DNA from: Lachnospiraceae bacterium M18-1
GTDB lineage: Bacteria > Bacillota > Clostridia > Lachnospirales > Lachnospiraceae
Assembly (NCBI GenBank): GCA_000403295.2
Contig: KE159609.1
Location: 987,422 to 1,051,421, forward strand
Direction: 5' to 3'
Length of the DNA stretch: 64,000 nt
Positions 16,786 to 24,815 of this stretch are shown here, in pieces; positions within the stretch are counted from its first letter, which is position 1, and every line of letters starts with the position of its first letter. Below the pieces are notes generated by a model that saw only the letters and a list, made by a program, of their open reading frames with translations, was not told the origin of the DNA and did not search any database. The translations under genes were made by a program, and so were the position numbers.

Positions 16786-16936
16786 TCGTCAAGGCTTGGT
16801 TCTGAGAATACCGGAACTGAGCCTTTTTCCGTTGTTTTGGACGGAAAATACAGGGAAGAAAGCGTATACACAAGGAAGTACATCTAAAGGCTTGCAAAGG
16901 GGAACGGCGACGAGTGAGTGGCGGCGGAATGGCGAC
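16764..16936 (+). repeat. Left 173-bp direct repeat (attL-like), contains tRNA-Val 3' end
   Basis: Bases 16764-16936 recur at 20883-21055 with the same length and only about four differences. The repeat begins in the T-arm of tRNA-Val (GGTTCGAGC) and continues through the tRNA terminator and about 110 bp beyond it. Confidence 0.9.
16791..16830 (+). terminator. Terminator of tRNA-Val
   Basis: A 12-bp stem (16791-16802 with 16814-16825, two G-U pairs) followed by TTTTT. It lies within the direct repeat, so a second copy exists at about 20910-20950. Confidence 0.75.
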
Positions 16937-17004
16937 GGCTGGGAAGGATTGGAAGTCTGGGAAAGTGGGCTGGATCAGGTTTCTGAAAGTAGAATAATTT
17001 GGGA

Positions 17005-17033
17005 TTGTTTTAGATGCTGATTGAGGGTATAAT
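17005..17033 (+). promoter_or_regulatory. Promoter of the Rpn-family gene
   Basis: TTGTTT (17005-17010), 17-base spacer, TATAAT (17028-17033). A related promoter (TTGTGT, 17 bases, TATAAT) lies at the same distance after the right repeat, at 21100-21128. Confidence 0.6.
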
Positions 17034-17059
17034 GACTATAAAAGAGAGGAGAGCGGTTG

Positions 17060-17875
17060 ATGAGTGAGACGGAACAGCAGATAAGAGAACGGGAATATGA
17101 AGCAAATTTACAGAAACTACAGGATTTGCGACCCATTGACGACGAGTTTATGCGATGCATGTTTAAAGACAATATCCCACTGGTGGAGCTTGTATTAAGA
17201 ATCATTACCGGGAAAAAGGACTTGGTCATTACCAACTGCGAAACACAAGCGGACATGAAAAGGCTTGCAGGAGCACGTTCCCTCTGCCTTGATGCTTATG
17301 GGGAAGACTCCATAGGCAAAAAATATGATATAGAAGTACAGAAAGGGGAAGCAGGTGCATCTCCACACAGGGCAAGATACCATTCCAGTGTAATGGATAT
17401 TGAAAATCTGAATGCAGGGCAGGAATTTGAAGAGTTACCAGATACATATGTAATCTTTATCGTGGATGAAGATTTCTACGGAAAAGGAGAACCATTATAC
17501 CCTATTGAAAGAATCAATCTGGTGACAGGAAAGCCATTCGAGGACGGAGAGCATATTTTGTATGTGAATGGCGAATACCGGGGAGACTCTGAGATAGGAA
17601 GGCTGATGCATGATTTTAACTGTACAGATGCTGATGATATGTATTTTGAGTTAATGGCAGAACGCACGAAATATTTAAAGAAGAATCCGGAAGGAGTGAA
17701 GAAAATGAGTAGAATTGGAGAGGAGATTGCAAAAGAGGCTTCGATTAGAGCATCCATTAGAACCTATCGTGAATTTAGTCTGGATGATGCAACTATCATA
17801 GAGAAAATTATGGAAAGATTTAAACTTACCAATGAAGCGGCTGCAGGATACGTCAGCGAAAAATGGTCAGCATAA
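17060..17875 (+). CDS. Rpn-family PD-(D/E)XK nuclease / putative transposase
   Basis: A 271-residue protein of the group annotated as Rpn recombination-promoting nuclease. The nuclease core is visible as DAYGEDSIGKKYDIEVQKGE (D..., DIEVQ), with RARYHSSVMDIENLNAG and DTYVIFIVDED after it, and a helical C-terminus (TYREFSLDDATIIEKIMERF). The opening RPIDDEFMRCMFKDN is typical. Start at the ATG at 17060 with GAGAGGAGAG upstream. The family promotes RecA-independent DNA transfer events; its role in this element is not known. Confidence 0.82.
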   Translation: MSETEQQIREREYEANLQKLQDLRPIDDEFMRCMFKDNIPLVELVLRIITGKKDLVITNCETQADMKRLAGARSLCLDAYGEDSIGKKYDIEVQKGEAGASPHRARYHSSVMDIENLNAGQEFEELPDTYVIFIVDEDFYGKGEPLYPIERINLVTGKPFEDGEHILYVNGEYRGDSEIGRLMHDFNCTDADDMYFELMAERTKYLKKNPEGVKKMSRIGEEIAKEASIRASIRTYREFSLDDATIIEKIMERFKLTNEAAAGYVSEKWSA

Positions 17876-18005
17876 TCAGCCATTTAAAAGAGAGATGCTA
17901 AGGCATCTTAAATAGTACATGATTTGAGGCTGGAAAAATCTAAAAAGAACTAAAAAAAATTAGCAGTAAAAATCAAAAAAACAATAATGCTTCTACTAAC
18001 TGAGA

Positions 18006-18038
18006 GGGATAGTGCCATGATGGTATTATCCCTTTTAT
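18006..18038 (+). terminator. Terminator after Rpn gene
   Basis: GGGATAGTGCCA (18006-18017) pairs with TGGTATTATCCC (18021-18032) through 12 pairs including G-U, loop TGA, then a T-rich run. The remaining 420-bp gap to the next gene holds only this and the hairpin at 18227. Confidence 0.75.
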
Positions 18039-18226
18039 TCATACAGTTTTCTATGGTACCTGTGTCAGCCTTTCTCGGGAAGAGCAGGCACAGGTATATT
18101 CAGACCAGGTTAGAGCAACTTTTACCATCTATCAATCTTTACCTCCTTCCCCTCAATTTTTTAGACCGTATAACCATTACCAAAAATATAAAAAAATTGC
18201 AGGACTCTGAATAGATGGAACAGGAT

Positions 18227-18247
18227 TCGCCAGAGCTGCTCTGGCGA
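18227..18247 (+). other. Perfect 9-bp hairpin upstream of DUF5688 gene
   Basis: TCGCCAGAG-CTG-CTCTGGCGA forms a perfect stem-loop 50 bases before the DUF5688 start codon. It may be a second terminator or a leader structure; no long T run follows. Confidence 0.45.
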
Positions 18248-18297
18248 TAAAGCACAAAAAAAATATAATCGGTTTTTTAACCGGGATTGGAGAAAAA

Positions 18298-19218
18298 ATG
18301 GAATATCAGGAATTTAAAGTAATGATTCAAAAAAGAATGCAGGAAATCATGGGAGACGCTATTGAAGTCGGGTTTGAAACGTATTTAAAAAATAATCATA
18401 CCGAAATCGAAGCAATGACTTTAAAAAAGAAGGGGTTACAAACAAAAGTAATGCTTTCCCCTGCAATACATCTGCAGGATTTATATATACTGTACAAAAA
18501 AGAAGGCGATAGTGAGAAGTTCCATGCGTGTCTTGTGGAGATAAAAAAGCTGTACATGGAGCAGGAATCCAAAGGCTTGGATTTCATTGACAGAGATTGG
18601 GATAGCATAAAGGGAAGCATATGCATGAATCTGCTGTATGAAGATTGGAATAAGGAATGGCTGGAAGAGGAGGAAGTATCACACTGCAAGTTTTTAAATT
18701 TTGTGATAGTGCTGCGCAGTATAGTGGATATATCATCTCAAGGAATAGGTAGTATGGTGGTCACAAAAGAACTGATGTCCTATTGGCAGATTACGGAAGA
18801 AGAGCTATGGGCGGCGGCATGGGAAAATTTATATCAGGAAAGATTCTATATCCAGAGTATGAATGATGTGATCAAATCAGAAATTAGGGAGCATGAAATG
18901 GATATCGACTATAAGGAGATGGACAGCATGCTTCCGTTGTATGTTCTGTCTAATCAAAAGCGGGCATATGGAGCAAGGGCCATCCTGCGTACAGATTTAT
19001 TACAGGCATTTGCCATGGGGGCAGGCAGAAACTTGTATATTCTTCCCAGTTCAGTTCATGAATTGATTCTCATACCTGACAATGGTAATTATTCTGTAGA
19101 CGATATGAGGGAAACTGTAAGAACGATTAATGAGACACAAGTACCAGAGCAAGACCGTCTGTCTGACACCATATACTATTTTCAAAAAGACAGCGGAACT
19201 ATTGAAATAGCAGAATAA
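18298..19218 (+). CDS. DUF5688 family protein
   Basis: A 306-residue soluble protein matching the DUF5688 family, which is abundant in Lachnospiraceae. Family-like stretches: EFKVMIQKRMQEIMG near the start, LKKKGLQTKVMLSPAIHLQDLY, YVLSNQKRAYGARAILRTDLL and NLYILPSSVHELILIPDNG near the end. No enzymatic motif or membrane segment is evident. The function is unknown. A 5' hairpin and a 3' terminator bracket the gene, so it is a single transcription unit inside the integrative element. Confidence 0.8.
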   Translation: MEYQEFKVMIQKRMQEIMGDAIEVGFETYLKNNHTEIEAMTLKKKGLQTKVMLSPAIHLQDLYILYKKEGDSEKFHACLVEIKKLYMEQESKGLDFIDRDWDSIKGSICMNLLYEDWNKEWLEEEEVSHCKFLNFVIVLRSIVDISSQGIGSMVVTKELMSYWQITEEELWAAAWENLYQERFYIQSMNDVIKSEIREHEMDIDYKEMDSMLPLYVLSNQKRAYGARAILRTDLLQAFAMGAGRNLYILPSSVHELILIPDNGNYSVDDMRETVRTINETQVPEQDRLSDTIYYFQKDSGTIEIAE

Positions 19219-19224
19219 AGGATT

Positions 19225-19264
19225 AGAGAAGGGGTGGTGTGTATTAACCGCCCTTCTCTTTTTT
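19225..19264 (+). terminator. Terminator after DUF5688 gene
   Basis: AGAGAAGGG (19225-19233) pairs with CCCTTCTCT (19251-19259), followed by TTTTT. The integrase start codon lies only 5 to 17 bases further on. Confidence 0.75.
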
Positions 19265-19268
19265 GACT

Positions 19269-20459
19269 ATGGTGAAAAAAATGGGCTATTATCTGGAAAC
19301 TATCAAACGTAAGACAGGTGTGAGGTATCGTATCGTCAGAGACATGACCAGGGAAGGAAAGCGCAACCGTACTTACCATACCCTTCCGGCAGGTACTACC
19401 AAGGAAACAGCGAAGAAGATATGCTGTGAAATGAACCTGAATGCTGATTTCGGGGACTTCCTGCAGAAGAAGTCAATGCTTTTCTCAGACTACGTGGAGC
19501 AGATTTACTTCCCGAAGTACACACTGTATCTGTCACCAACGACGAAAGAAGCATACATACAGATGTATAAGACTAGGGACGGCGTGCGTGACTGCTTGGG
19601 ACATTACACGCTTACAGAGGTGACGGTCGAAGTTTTGCAGGATATGGTGAACCGATACGTTAAGATGGGAAAATCACCTAAAACCATCCGGAACTATCTA
19701 TATTTTATTTCGGCGATATTGAAGGAGACAATGAGTGATAACTACATTAAGAGGCAGGAAAATACTGCCTGTGCATACGTTCGACTGCCGAAGCCATCGG
19801 GAGTGGAAGGGAATGCTTATACAATCAGTCAGGTGAAGACCATGCTGGAAAGGGCTTACCAGACTCAGAACCGAGCAATGGAACTTTTAGTTGCGGTCTG
19901 CTGCCTTGCCGGAGGATTGAGGCGTTCAGAACTGGCAGGGCTTCGGTGGGAAGATATCGTTTTGAATAGGGATGAGGCCTACATCAAAGTACAGAGGTCG
20001 ATCGTTCAGGTGAATAGCCAGTTGATCGAGAAAGAAACAAAAACCAAATCCGGGAGACGTATCATTCCATTGGCAGTCGGAGGAACGGTATACCAAATAC
20101 TGGAACGGGAAAGGAAGGAGCATATGAAATTCCAGTCTGAGCCGGGTTTTGAAGGCGGCAACAGCGTATTCATCATGAACCAAGAACCGCATGCTTCACT
20201 TACGCCGATGGGGCTGTACAAGAGCTACAAACAGTTCATGAAAAATGACTGTCCAGACCTGCCGCAATTTCGCTTGCATGACTTACGCCACACATATTTT
20301 ACGATTTGTTCTAACGTGGAGGGATTCAGTGAGCTTTCTATGATCGGGACAGGCGGACACCGCACCGTACAGAGTTCCAAACGTTACCAGCATTCCCAAT
20401 TTGAGAAGATGCGGGACGACATGCAGAAGCTTGACGATGCATTTGCACAGGCTCAATGA
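19269..20459 (+). CDS. Tyrosine-type site-specific integrase
   Basis: A phage-type integrase of about 396 residues with an N-terminal arm-binding part (YYLETIKRKTGVRYRIV), a core-binding domain and a catalytic domain. Catalytic residues: Arg in GGLRRSELAGLRW, HDLRHTYF, and the tyrosine box GGHRTVQSSKRYQH. It lies beside the right direct repeat, as expected for the enzyme that inserted the element into tRNA-Val. The start is uncertain (ATG at 19269 or 19281); no good ribosome site is seen and a terminator lies just upstream, so translation may be weak. Confidence 0.88.
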   Translation: MVKKMGYYLETIKRKTGVRYRIVRDMTREGKRNRTYHTLPAGTTKETAKKICCEMNLNADFGDFLQKKSMLFSDYVEQIYFPKYTLYLSPTTKEAYIQMYKTRDGVRDCLGHYTLTEVTVEVLQDMVNRYVKMGKSPKTIRNYLYFISAILKETMSDNYIKRQENTACAYVRLPKPSGVEGNAYTISQVKTMLERAYQTQNRAMELLVAVCCLAGGLRRSELAGLRWEDIVLNRDEAYIKVQRSIVQVNSQLIEKETKTKSGRRIIPLAVGGTVYQILERERKEHMKFQSEPGFEGGNSVFIMNQEPHASLTPMGLYKSYKQFMKNDCPDLPQFRLHDLRHTYFTICSNVEGFSELSMIGTGGHRTVQSSKRYQHSQFEKMRDDMQKLDDAFAQAQ

Positions 20460-20725
20460 TAGCGGTTTGGGAAATCGATACCCAGGGGTTTGCAAATAAT
20501 CAAATTAAAAGTCTAAGTACACAGGAGAAAAATCAGCTAAAAATCAAACTGGAACTTCTGGCGCAGAATCCGTCCCATCCATCACTACGTACAAAACGGA
20601 TACAGGGTACAGACCTCTTGGAATGCAGTGTTAATATGGATATTCGCATTATTTGGTACTATGAAGGGGATAAGATGATTATTTTGTTGGATGTGGGGCA
20701 TCATGACATCCTAAAGCATTTCTGA
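20456..20725 (+). CDS. RelE/ParE-type toxin, no antitoxin beside it
   Basis: An 89-residue RelE-fold protein. Its ATG overlaps the integrase stop (ATGA), so the two are coupled. RelE features: LEDSV-like core as LLAQNPSHPSLRTKRIQGTD, then VNMDIRIIWYYEGDKMIILLDVGHHDIL. Related proteins degrade mRNA on ribosomes. No antitoxin ORF precedes or follows within the element, so it is either unpaired, controlled by coupling to the integrase, or a relic that is no longer toxic. Confidence 0.75.
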   Translation: MIAVWEIDTQGFANNQIKSLSTQEKNQLKIKLELLAQNPSHPSLRTKRIQGTDLLECSVNMDIRIIWYYEGDKMIILLDVGHHDILKHF

Positions 20726-20882
20726 TAGCAGGAGTGCCTAGACGCTTTTCAAACAAATCGTTTGCAAAAAAGTATGGCGACGAATTGCCTACGCTTTCCA
20801 AAAAGAATCCTTCCCAATTCGTCTGCCGGGCGCTCTCTTATAGAAGACAAGAAAAAGAACAAGAGTTCGAGAAACGAACATA
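20726..20882. other. Non-coding stretch before right repeat
   Basis: It contains a 9-bp inverted repeat, GACGAATTG (about 20774) with CAATTCGTC (about 20813), and GAGTTCGAGAAACGAAC close to the repeat. Such short repeats next to an att site may be integrase arm sites. No gene is seen. Confidence 0.35.
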
Positions 20883-21055
20883 GGTTCGAGCTCCATTGTT
20901 TCCATCGTCAAGGCTTGGTTCTGAGAATACCGGAACTGAGCCTTTTTTCGTTGTTTCGGACGGGAAATACAGGGAAGAAAGCGTATACACAAGGAAGTAC
21001 ATCTAAAGGCTTGCAAAGGGGAACGGCGACGAGTGAGTGGCGGCGGAATGGCGAC
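20883..21055 (+). repeat. Right 173-bp direct repeat (attR-like)
   Basis: It is a copy of 16764-16936, starting with the same tRNA-Val T-arm segment (one change, GCTCC for GCCCC) and carrying the tRNA terminator. It contains no complete tRNA gene. Confidence 0.9.
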
Positions 21056-21099
21056 AGTGATATTAGCGAGTTCGTGGTTTAGATGGCTGGAATTGGGGA

Positions 21100-21128
21100 T
21101 TGTGTTTAGTGGCGATTCAGGATATAAT
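21100..21128 (+). promoter_or_regulatory. Promoter of YafQ-type toxin-antitoxin pair
   Basis: TTGTGT (21100-21105), 17-base spacer, TATAAT (21123-21128). Surrounding bases resemble those around the promoter at 17005-17033. Confidence 0.55.
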
Positions 21129-21228
21129 GGCTATTAAGAAGAATTGAAATATAATAAATATCAGAATATTATAGACGGATATTGTTTCAGGAAATTAAAG
21201 AAAAAGCAGAAAGAGAGGGAATAAAACT

Positions 21229-21450
21229 ATGAGCAATAGAGAAAGAGCAATGCAGTTGCTTGAAGCCGTTCCAGATTATAAGATTGAATATGTAATTGCG
21301 TATCTGCAAGGGGTGACCGCTGGGGACGAGATTTTAGAAAAAATACCGAATGAGGAAACAGTGGAGGCTATGCAGGAATTGGAAAATGGAGGCGGTACAG
21401 TCTTTGAAGGCAGTGCGCATGATTTTATTTCTGCAATGCTGGAGAGTTAA
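21229..21450 (+). CDS. Antitoxin of YafQ-type pair
   Basis: A 73-residue acidic protein (MSNRERAMQLLEAVPDYKIE...) ending two bases before a YafQ-like toxin gene. The N-terminal motif NRERAMQLLEAVPDYKI and the motif ETVEAMQELENGG recur in the unpaired gene at 26729. I do not recognise a classical ribbon-helix-helix sequence, so the assignment as antitoxin rests mainly on gene order and size. Confidence 0.7.
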   Translation: MSNRERAMQLLEAVPDYKIEYVIAYLQGVTAGDEILEKIPNEETVEAMQELENGGGTVFEGSAHDFISAMLES

Positions 21451-21452
21451 GT

Positions 21453-21719
21453 ATGTATAATTTGAAATATTCCGGGAAAATGAAGAAAGACATAAAGCTA
21501 TGCCAAAAAAGAGGATATGATTTCCAGCTTTTTGAAGTTATACTTGAGAAATTGATGAAACCGGAACCCTTGGATATTAAGAACAAAGACCATGACTTAA
21601 GAGGGGAATACAAAGGATTTAGAGAATGCCATATTTCGCCGGATTGGTTATTGATATATCGTTATAATGGAGAATTTTTAGAACTTTCCAGAACCGGTAC
21701 GCATTCGGACTTGTTTTAA
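21453..21719 (+). CDS. YafQ-family mRNA interferase toxin
   Basis: An 88-residue RelE-superfamily toxin of the YafQ type. Diagnostic residues are in HDLRGEYKGFRECHISPDWLLIYRY and the ending LSRTGTHSDLF; His, Asp and the final HSDLF are those implicated in YafQ RNA cleavage. It follows its antitoxin gene by 2 bp. Together they form a toxin-antitoxin module just outside the integrative element's right repeat. Confidence 0.88.
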   Translation: MYNLKYSGKMKKDIKLCQKRGYDFQLFEVILEKLMKPEPLDIKNKDHDLRGEYKGFRECHISPDWLLIYRYNGEFLELSRTGTHSDLF

Positions 21720-21725
21720 AATGTA

Positions 21726-21793
21726 GAAATGCAAAAAAAGATAATGGCTTATATTCCTAACCCGGATAAACCGGAAAAGTTTTTTTGCATTTC
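21726..21793. repeat. Nested inverted repeat at left edge of single-gene element
   Basis: GAAATGCAAAAAAA (21726-21739) pairs perfectly with 21780-21793 (14 bp); inside the loop CCGG-ATAAA-CCGG (21762-21774) forms a second hairpin. It lies between the YafQ stop and the start of the next gene. Confidence 0.65.
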
Positions 21794-21839
21794 CTCCAAA
21801 TTTCAAGTACAATAAAGAAAAATATTGGAGGATGTGTTC

Positions 21840-23342
21840 ATGTTACTTACGGATAAATATGCTGACAAAATGAATGGTATCATCACTTGCTATGACCGTA
21901 TGATCATCCAGGGCTATATCCCCGGATGGAGTTATGCGGAAGGTATGACCAGCTATTTAAAAGCCAACAACATCCGTATTTTTGATTTTTCGACTTTCTC
22001 CCAGCCCCTTACGGAACAGGTTCGTGTAAATGCCCAGCGCATTGCAGATGAAAACGGCATCCAGATTGAGTTCATCCGGAAACTCCGGGCGTTCCGAAAA
22101 GATGACCGCATCCAGGAGATCATTCAGAAAACCGGTAAGTCTGAGGGGCTGATTCATATCTTTTCTGCCATGGAACAATGCAATACTTATAAGCCATGGC
22201 ATGATAAAACAACCGGAAAAACATTCCTTAAGTTTGACCAAAGCAAATGTCTCCATTATTATTTTTATTTTATAGATAAAGAACTCGGCTTGTGTTATCT
22301 CCGGGTTCCCACCTGGGCTCCCTTCCGACTGCAGTTCTACATGAACGGTCATAATCTTCTGGCCCATAAGCTGCAAAAGAAAGGGATCACTTACCGTATG
22401 CATGATAACGCCTTCCTTGAAATCTCAGATGTCGAAACTGCCCAGAAACTATCTGACAGAATCAACCCGGAAGGTCTCCATAAAATCCTGGATGTATTTG
22501 CAAAACGCTACTGTCCCATTGCGGAATCGCTCGGTCTCGGCTACACTTGGACAGTCCAACAGATTGAGTGTGCAACCGATATCATGTTCAAACAGGCCTG
22601 TGACCTGGAGCCCCTTTATGATGAGATCATCCGGACGGCAATCTTTACGGTAAAGCCGGATAACATCGCTGCATTCCTGGGACAGCGCATTACCTATAAC
22701 TGTAAGAAAGAAGTCGGTACAAACTATAACCAGCGTATTCTCGGTACGAGAATCAAACACCATATGGGTGATGTATCAATTAAAATGTATGATAAATTTG
22801 GCTGTGTCTTACGGATAGAAAGTACTTGCAATGACATCGGGACTTTTCGTGTAAAACGGAAAGTGGAACACAGGGACGGCAGTTCCACAGAACAAAAAGC
22901 GCCTTTGAAAAAAAGTATTTATAGCCTGTATCAGTTATTCACAATCATGAAAGCCGCCAACTACCGGTATCTGGAATTCGTATCATCCTTTGATGACCAC
23001 AGCGGCGGAAAGAAGAATCTTACAAAAGCAACAGAGGCTGTTAAGGAGAAAGGCCGTTCCTACCGTGGGCTGAACTTCTTTTCCCCAAAAGATCTGTTGG
23101 TACTGGAAGTGATCAGCCGGGGCGAATACATGACTTTTGGAATGCAGGGAAAGGATATCCGCCGCCATCTGGAGGATATCAGTCCGTCTGCCATGTCGAG
23201 AATTTTTAAGCGGCTCCGTCTCCATGGGATTATTGAACGGGTTCAAGGAACTTATAAGTATTTTACAACAGCTTACGGCAAAGAGGTCATTGCGGCAGGA
23301 TTAACCGTTAGAAACCTTGTGCTTATACCAGCATTGGCATAA
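21840..23342 (+). CDS. Uncharacterised multi-copy family protein with C-terminal winged helix
   Basis: A 500-residue soluble protein. Start at the ATG at 21840 (TTGGAGGATG upstream). Conserved-looking blocks: ITCYDRMIIQGYIPGW, LRVPTWAPFRLQFYMNGHN, RIKHHMGDVSIKMYDKFG followed by VLRIEST, and VKRKVEHRDGSS. The last 90 residues look like a MarR-type winged helix (EVISRGEYMTFGMQGKDI, SRIFKRLRLHGIIERV). From memory, relatives occur in Proteobacteria, Planctomycetes and Firmicutes, often in several copies, and are annotated as hypothetical or MarR-like. I see no known transposase catalytic motif. It may be a DNA-mobility protein of unknown mechanism. Confidence 0.6.
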   Translation: MLLTDKYADKMNGIITCYDRMIIQGYIPGWSYAEGMTSYLKANNIRIFDFSTFSQPLTEQVRVNAQRIADENGIQIEFIRKLRAFRKDDRIQEIIQKTGKSEGLIHIFSAMEQCNTYKPWHDKTTGKTFLKFDQSKCLHYYFYFIDKELGLCYLRVPTWAPFRLQFYMNGHNLLAHKLQKKGITYRMHDNAFLEISDVETAQKLSDRINPEGLHKILDVFAKRYCPIAESLGLGYTWTVQQIECATDIMFKQACDLEPLYDEIIRTAIFTVKPDNIAAFLGQRITYNCKKEVGTNYNQRILGTRIKHHMGDVSIKMYDKFGCVLRIESTCNDIGTFRVKRKVEHRDGSSTEQKAPLKKSIYSLYQLFTIMKAANYRYLEFVSSFDDHSGGKKNLTKATEAVKEKGRSYRGLNFFSPKDLLVLEVISRGEYMTFGMQGKDIRRHLEDISPSAMSRIFKRLRLHGIIERVQGTYKYFTTAYGKEVIAAGLTVRNLVLIPALA

Positions 23343-23357
23343 GTGTTTTTCTTATGC
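23337..23357 (+). other. Hairpin across the stop codon of the 500-residue protein
   Basis: GCATAAG (23337-23343) and CTTATGC (23351-23357) enclose TGTTTTT. It may be a terminator or the right-end structure of the putative element. Confidence 0.5.
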
Positions 23358-23388
23358 AGAAATTTTGCCATTTTGCGTCAAAAAATAT

Positions 23389-24222
23389 TTATAAGTGGCC
23401 TAAATGAGCAAACGTATTGATTACCCAGTCCGGGTATTTCGTCCAAAATGTAATAAACAAATTATCCCCCTCTTCTCGGATATTCTCTATTCCGAAAAAA
23501 TCAATAGCAAGAAATTCTAATGTTTTGTCCATACGGACCGAAACTTCTATCCCAGTTTCATTTGAAAAACTGCTTTCCAGCAGAGGGGCGTCATGTCCAT
23601 CTCGTTCCAGAAAAGTTTTTGTATCAACTTGCAGACAAGTAATTCTGTTAATTTTAAATACACGAAAGTCATTTCTATAATAACAATAACCATATAAATA
23701 CCATCCTTCTTCTTTGAACAATAATTTATAAGGTTCTACAGTTCTTTCGCGAAATCCGTTTGAACTATAATAGTTCATGGTAATTAAATGATGACTTCTG
23801 ATTGCTAACCGGAGAGACTTAATTTTATCTGCCATTACATTCTTTTGGTTCCAAGAAGAAAAATCAATTATCACATCATTTTCCAACAGTATTTTATCGT
23901 TGCTATTAAATTGTAGTTTTGCCAGAAGCGTTTTAATTTTTGCACTATCATCAATCGTAGAAAGTCCTTGTATTCCCGCAAGAATAATATCCATATCCTC
24001 CTTATTGAAAACAGATTTATTATATTTAAAGTTCGGTAGCAACGATATACCGCCGCCTATACCTTGTTGCGTTGTTATTGGAAAACCAGCACTGGATAAA
24101 TCCAGCAAATCCCGGTGTATAGTGCGGACCGAAACCTCAAAATAATTTGCTAATTCCTTTGCCGTTACTTGTTTTTTATCTAATAAGATACTTAGTATTC
24201 CAAACATACGATTGCTTTTCAT
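23389..24222 (-). pseudogene. YafY/WYL-domain transcriptional regulator, C-terminally truncated
   Basis: A 277-residue protein: an N-terminal DeoR-type helix-turn-helix (LLDKKQVTAKELANYFEVSVRTIHRDL) and a WYL domain (TMNYYSSNGFRERTVEPYKLLFKEEGWYLYGYC). Start at 24222, because AGGAGG lies 8 bases upstream; the longer start at 24243 overlaps that site. The protein stops at DWVINTFAHLGHL, where relatives continue for about 25-30 residues (LLSFG...), so it has lost its end at the edge of the putative mobile element. It may still be functional. Target unknown. Confidence 0.75.
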
Positions 24223-24401
24223 TGTAAAGTACCTCCTTGCCATATAAGAATATTAAACAAGGTAGAGTGCGTCAAGTTTAAACAAGCCTTTTTATTTAAT
24301 TATATCACATTTATAGTGAAATAAAATACTACCGAATATGATATATAATTACATTCTCATATTTTAACATGAAATGTACAATACTATTGGGTGATATGAA
24401 A

Positions 24402-24761
24402 ATGAACCAATCAACAAAAAAATTTGATTTTCACGGGCTGGGGCTGGCAATCAAAAAGGCCCGAGAAGAAAAAGGCTGGACACAGAGCTATGTAGCCGAG
24501 CTTGTCGGACGAGATTCCCGCACGATTATGAACATTGAGAATAAGGGGCAGTACCCGAGTTTTGGGGTATTTGTCAAACTTGTTACAATGTTTAATATAT
24601 CTGTAGATCAGTTTATTCACGGGGACAGTGAATATAAAGAAAGCAGTTGCCGCAAACATATTTATATACTTCTGGATTCCATGAATAAGCAGGAGTTAGC
24701 TATAATAGAATATGCGGCGGAAGGTATACAAAAGTTTAGAGAAGAAAGGAATCCCGATTGA
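24402..24761 (+). CDS. XRE-family helix-turn-helix regulator
   Basis: A 119-residue protein with an N-terminal HTH (LGLAIKKAREEKGWTQSYVAELVGRDSRTIMNIEN) and a short helical C-terminus with a dimer-like segment (MNKQELAIIEYAAEGIQKF). Start at the ATG at 24402 (TTGGGTGAT upstream). Such regulators usually control a mobile element or defence gene; it is divergent from the YafY gene, and the downstream gene cluster is broken, so its target is unclear. Confidence 0.8.
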   Translation: MNQSTKKFDFHGLGLAIKKAREEKGWTQSYVAELVGRDSRTIMNIENKGQYPSFGVFVKLVTMFNISVDQFIHGDSEYKESSCRKHIYILLDSMNKQELAIIEYAAEGIQKFREERNPD

Positions 24762-24815
24762 ATGAGTCTCTATTTTGCGGCGTTTATCGAGGGTTCCGCT
24801 AAATGGCAAGCAGGG

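Larger units (their letters stand above)
16764..21055 (+). mobile_element. 4.3-kb integrative element at tRNA-Val
   Basis: It is bounded by the 173-bp direct repeats, the left one overlapping the 3' end of a tRNA gene, the classic target of tyrosine integrases. Inside are an Rpn-family nuclease gene, a DUF5688 gene, a tyrosine integrase next to the right repeat and a RelE-like toxin gene. No conjugation, replication or capsid genes are seen, so it is a small island or a deletion remnant of a larger element. Confidence 0.75.
21726..23389 (+). mobile_element. Candidate single-gene mobile element
   Basis: One gene (21840-23342) is bounded by hairpins: a 14-bp nested inverted repeat on the left and GCATAAG/CTTATGC (23337-23357) spanning the stop codon on the right. 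Directly beyond the right edge a YafY-type regulator gene loses its 3' end. I recall closely similar proteins present in many copies in unrelated bacteria. Boundaries are approximate, and there is no target duplication that I can identify. Confidence 0.45.

Noticed and set aside
17987..18214. 75-codon open frame after the Rpn gene
   Set aside because: It covers a clear terminator hairpin, has no ribosome site and an atypical composition.
21840..23342. HUH-type or DDE transposase motif in the 500-residue protein
   Set aside because: No HUH pair with a downstream tyrosine and no clear DDE spacing is visible.
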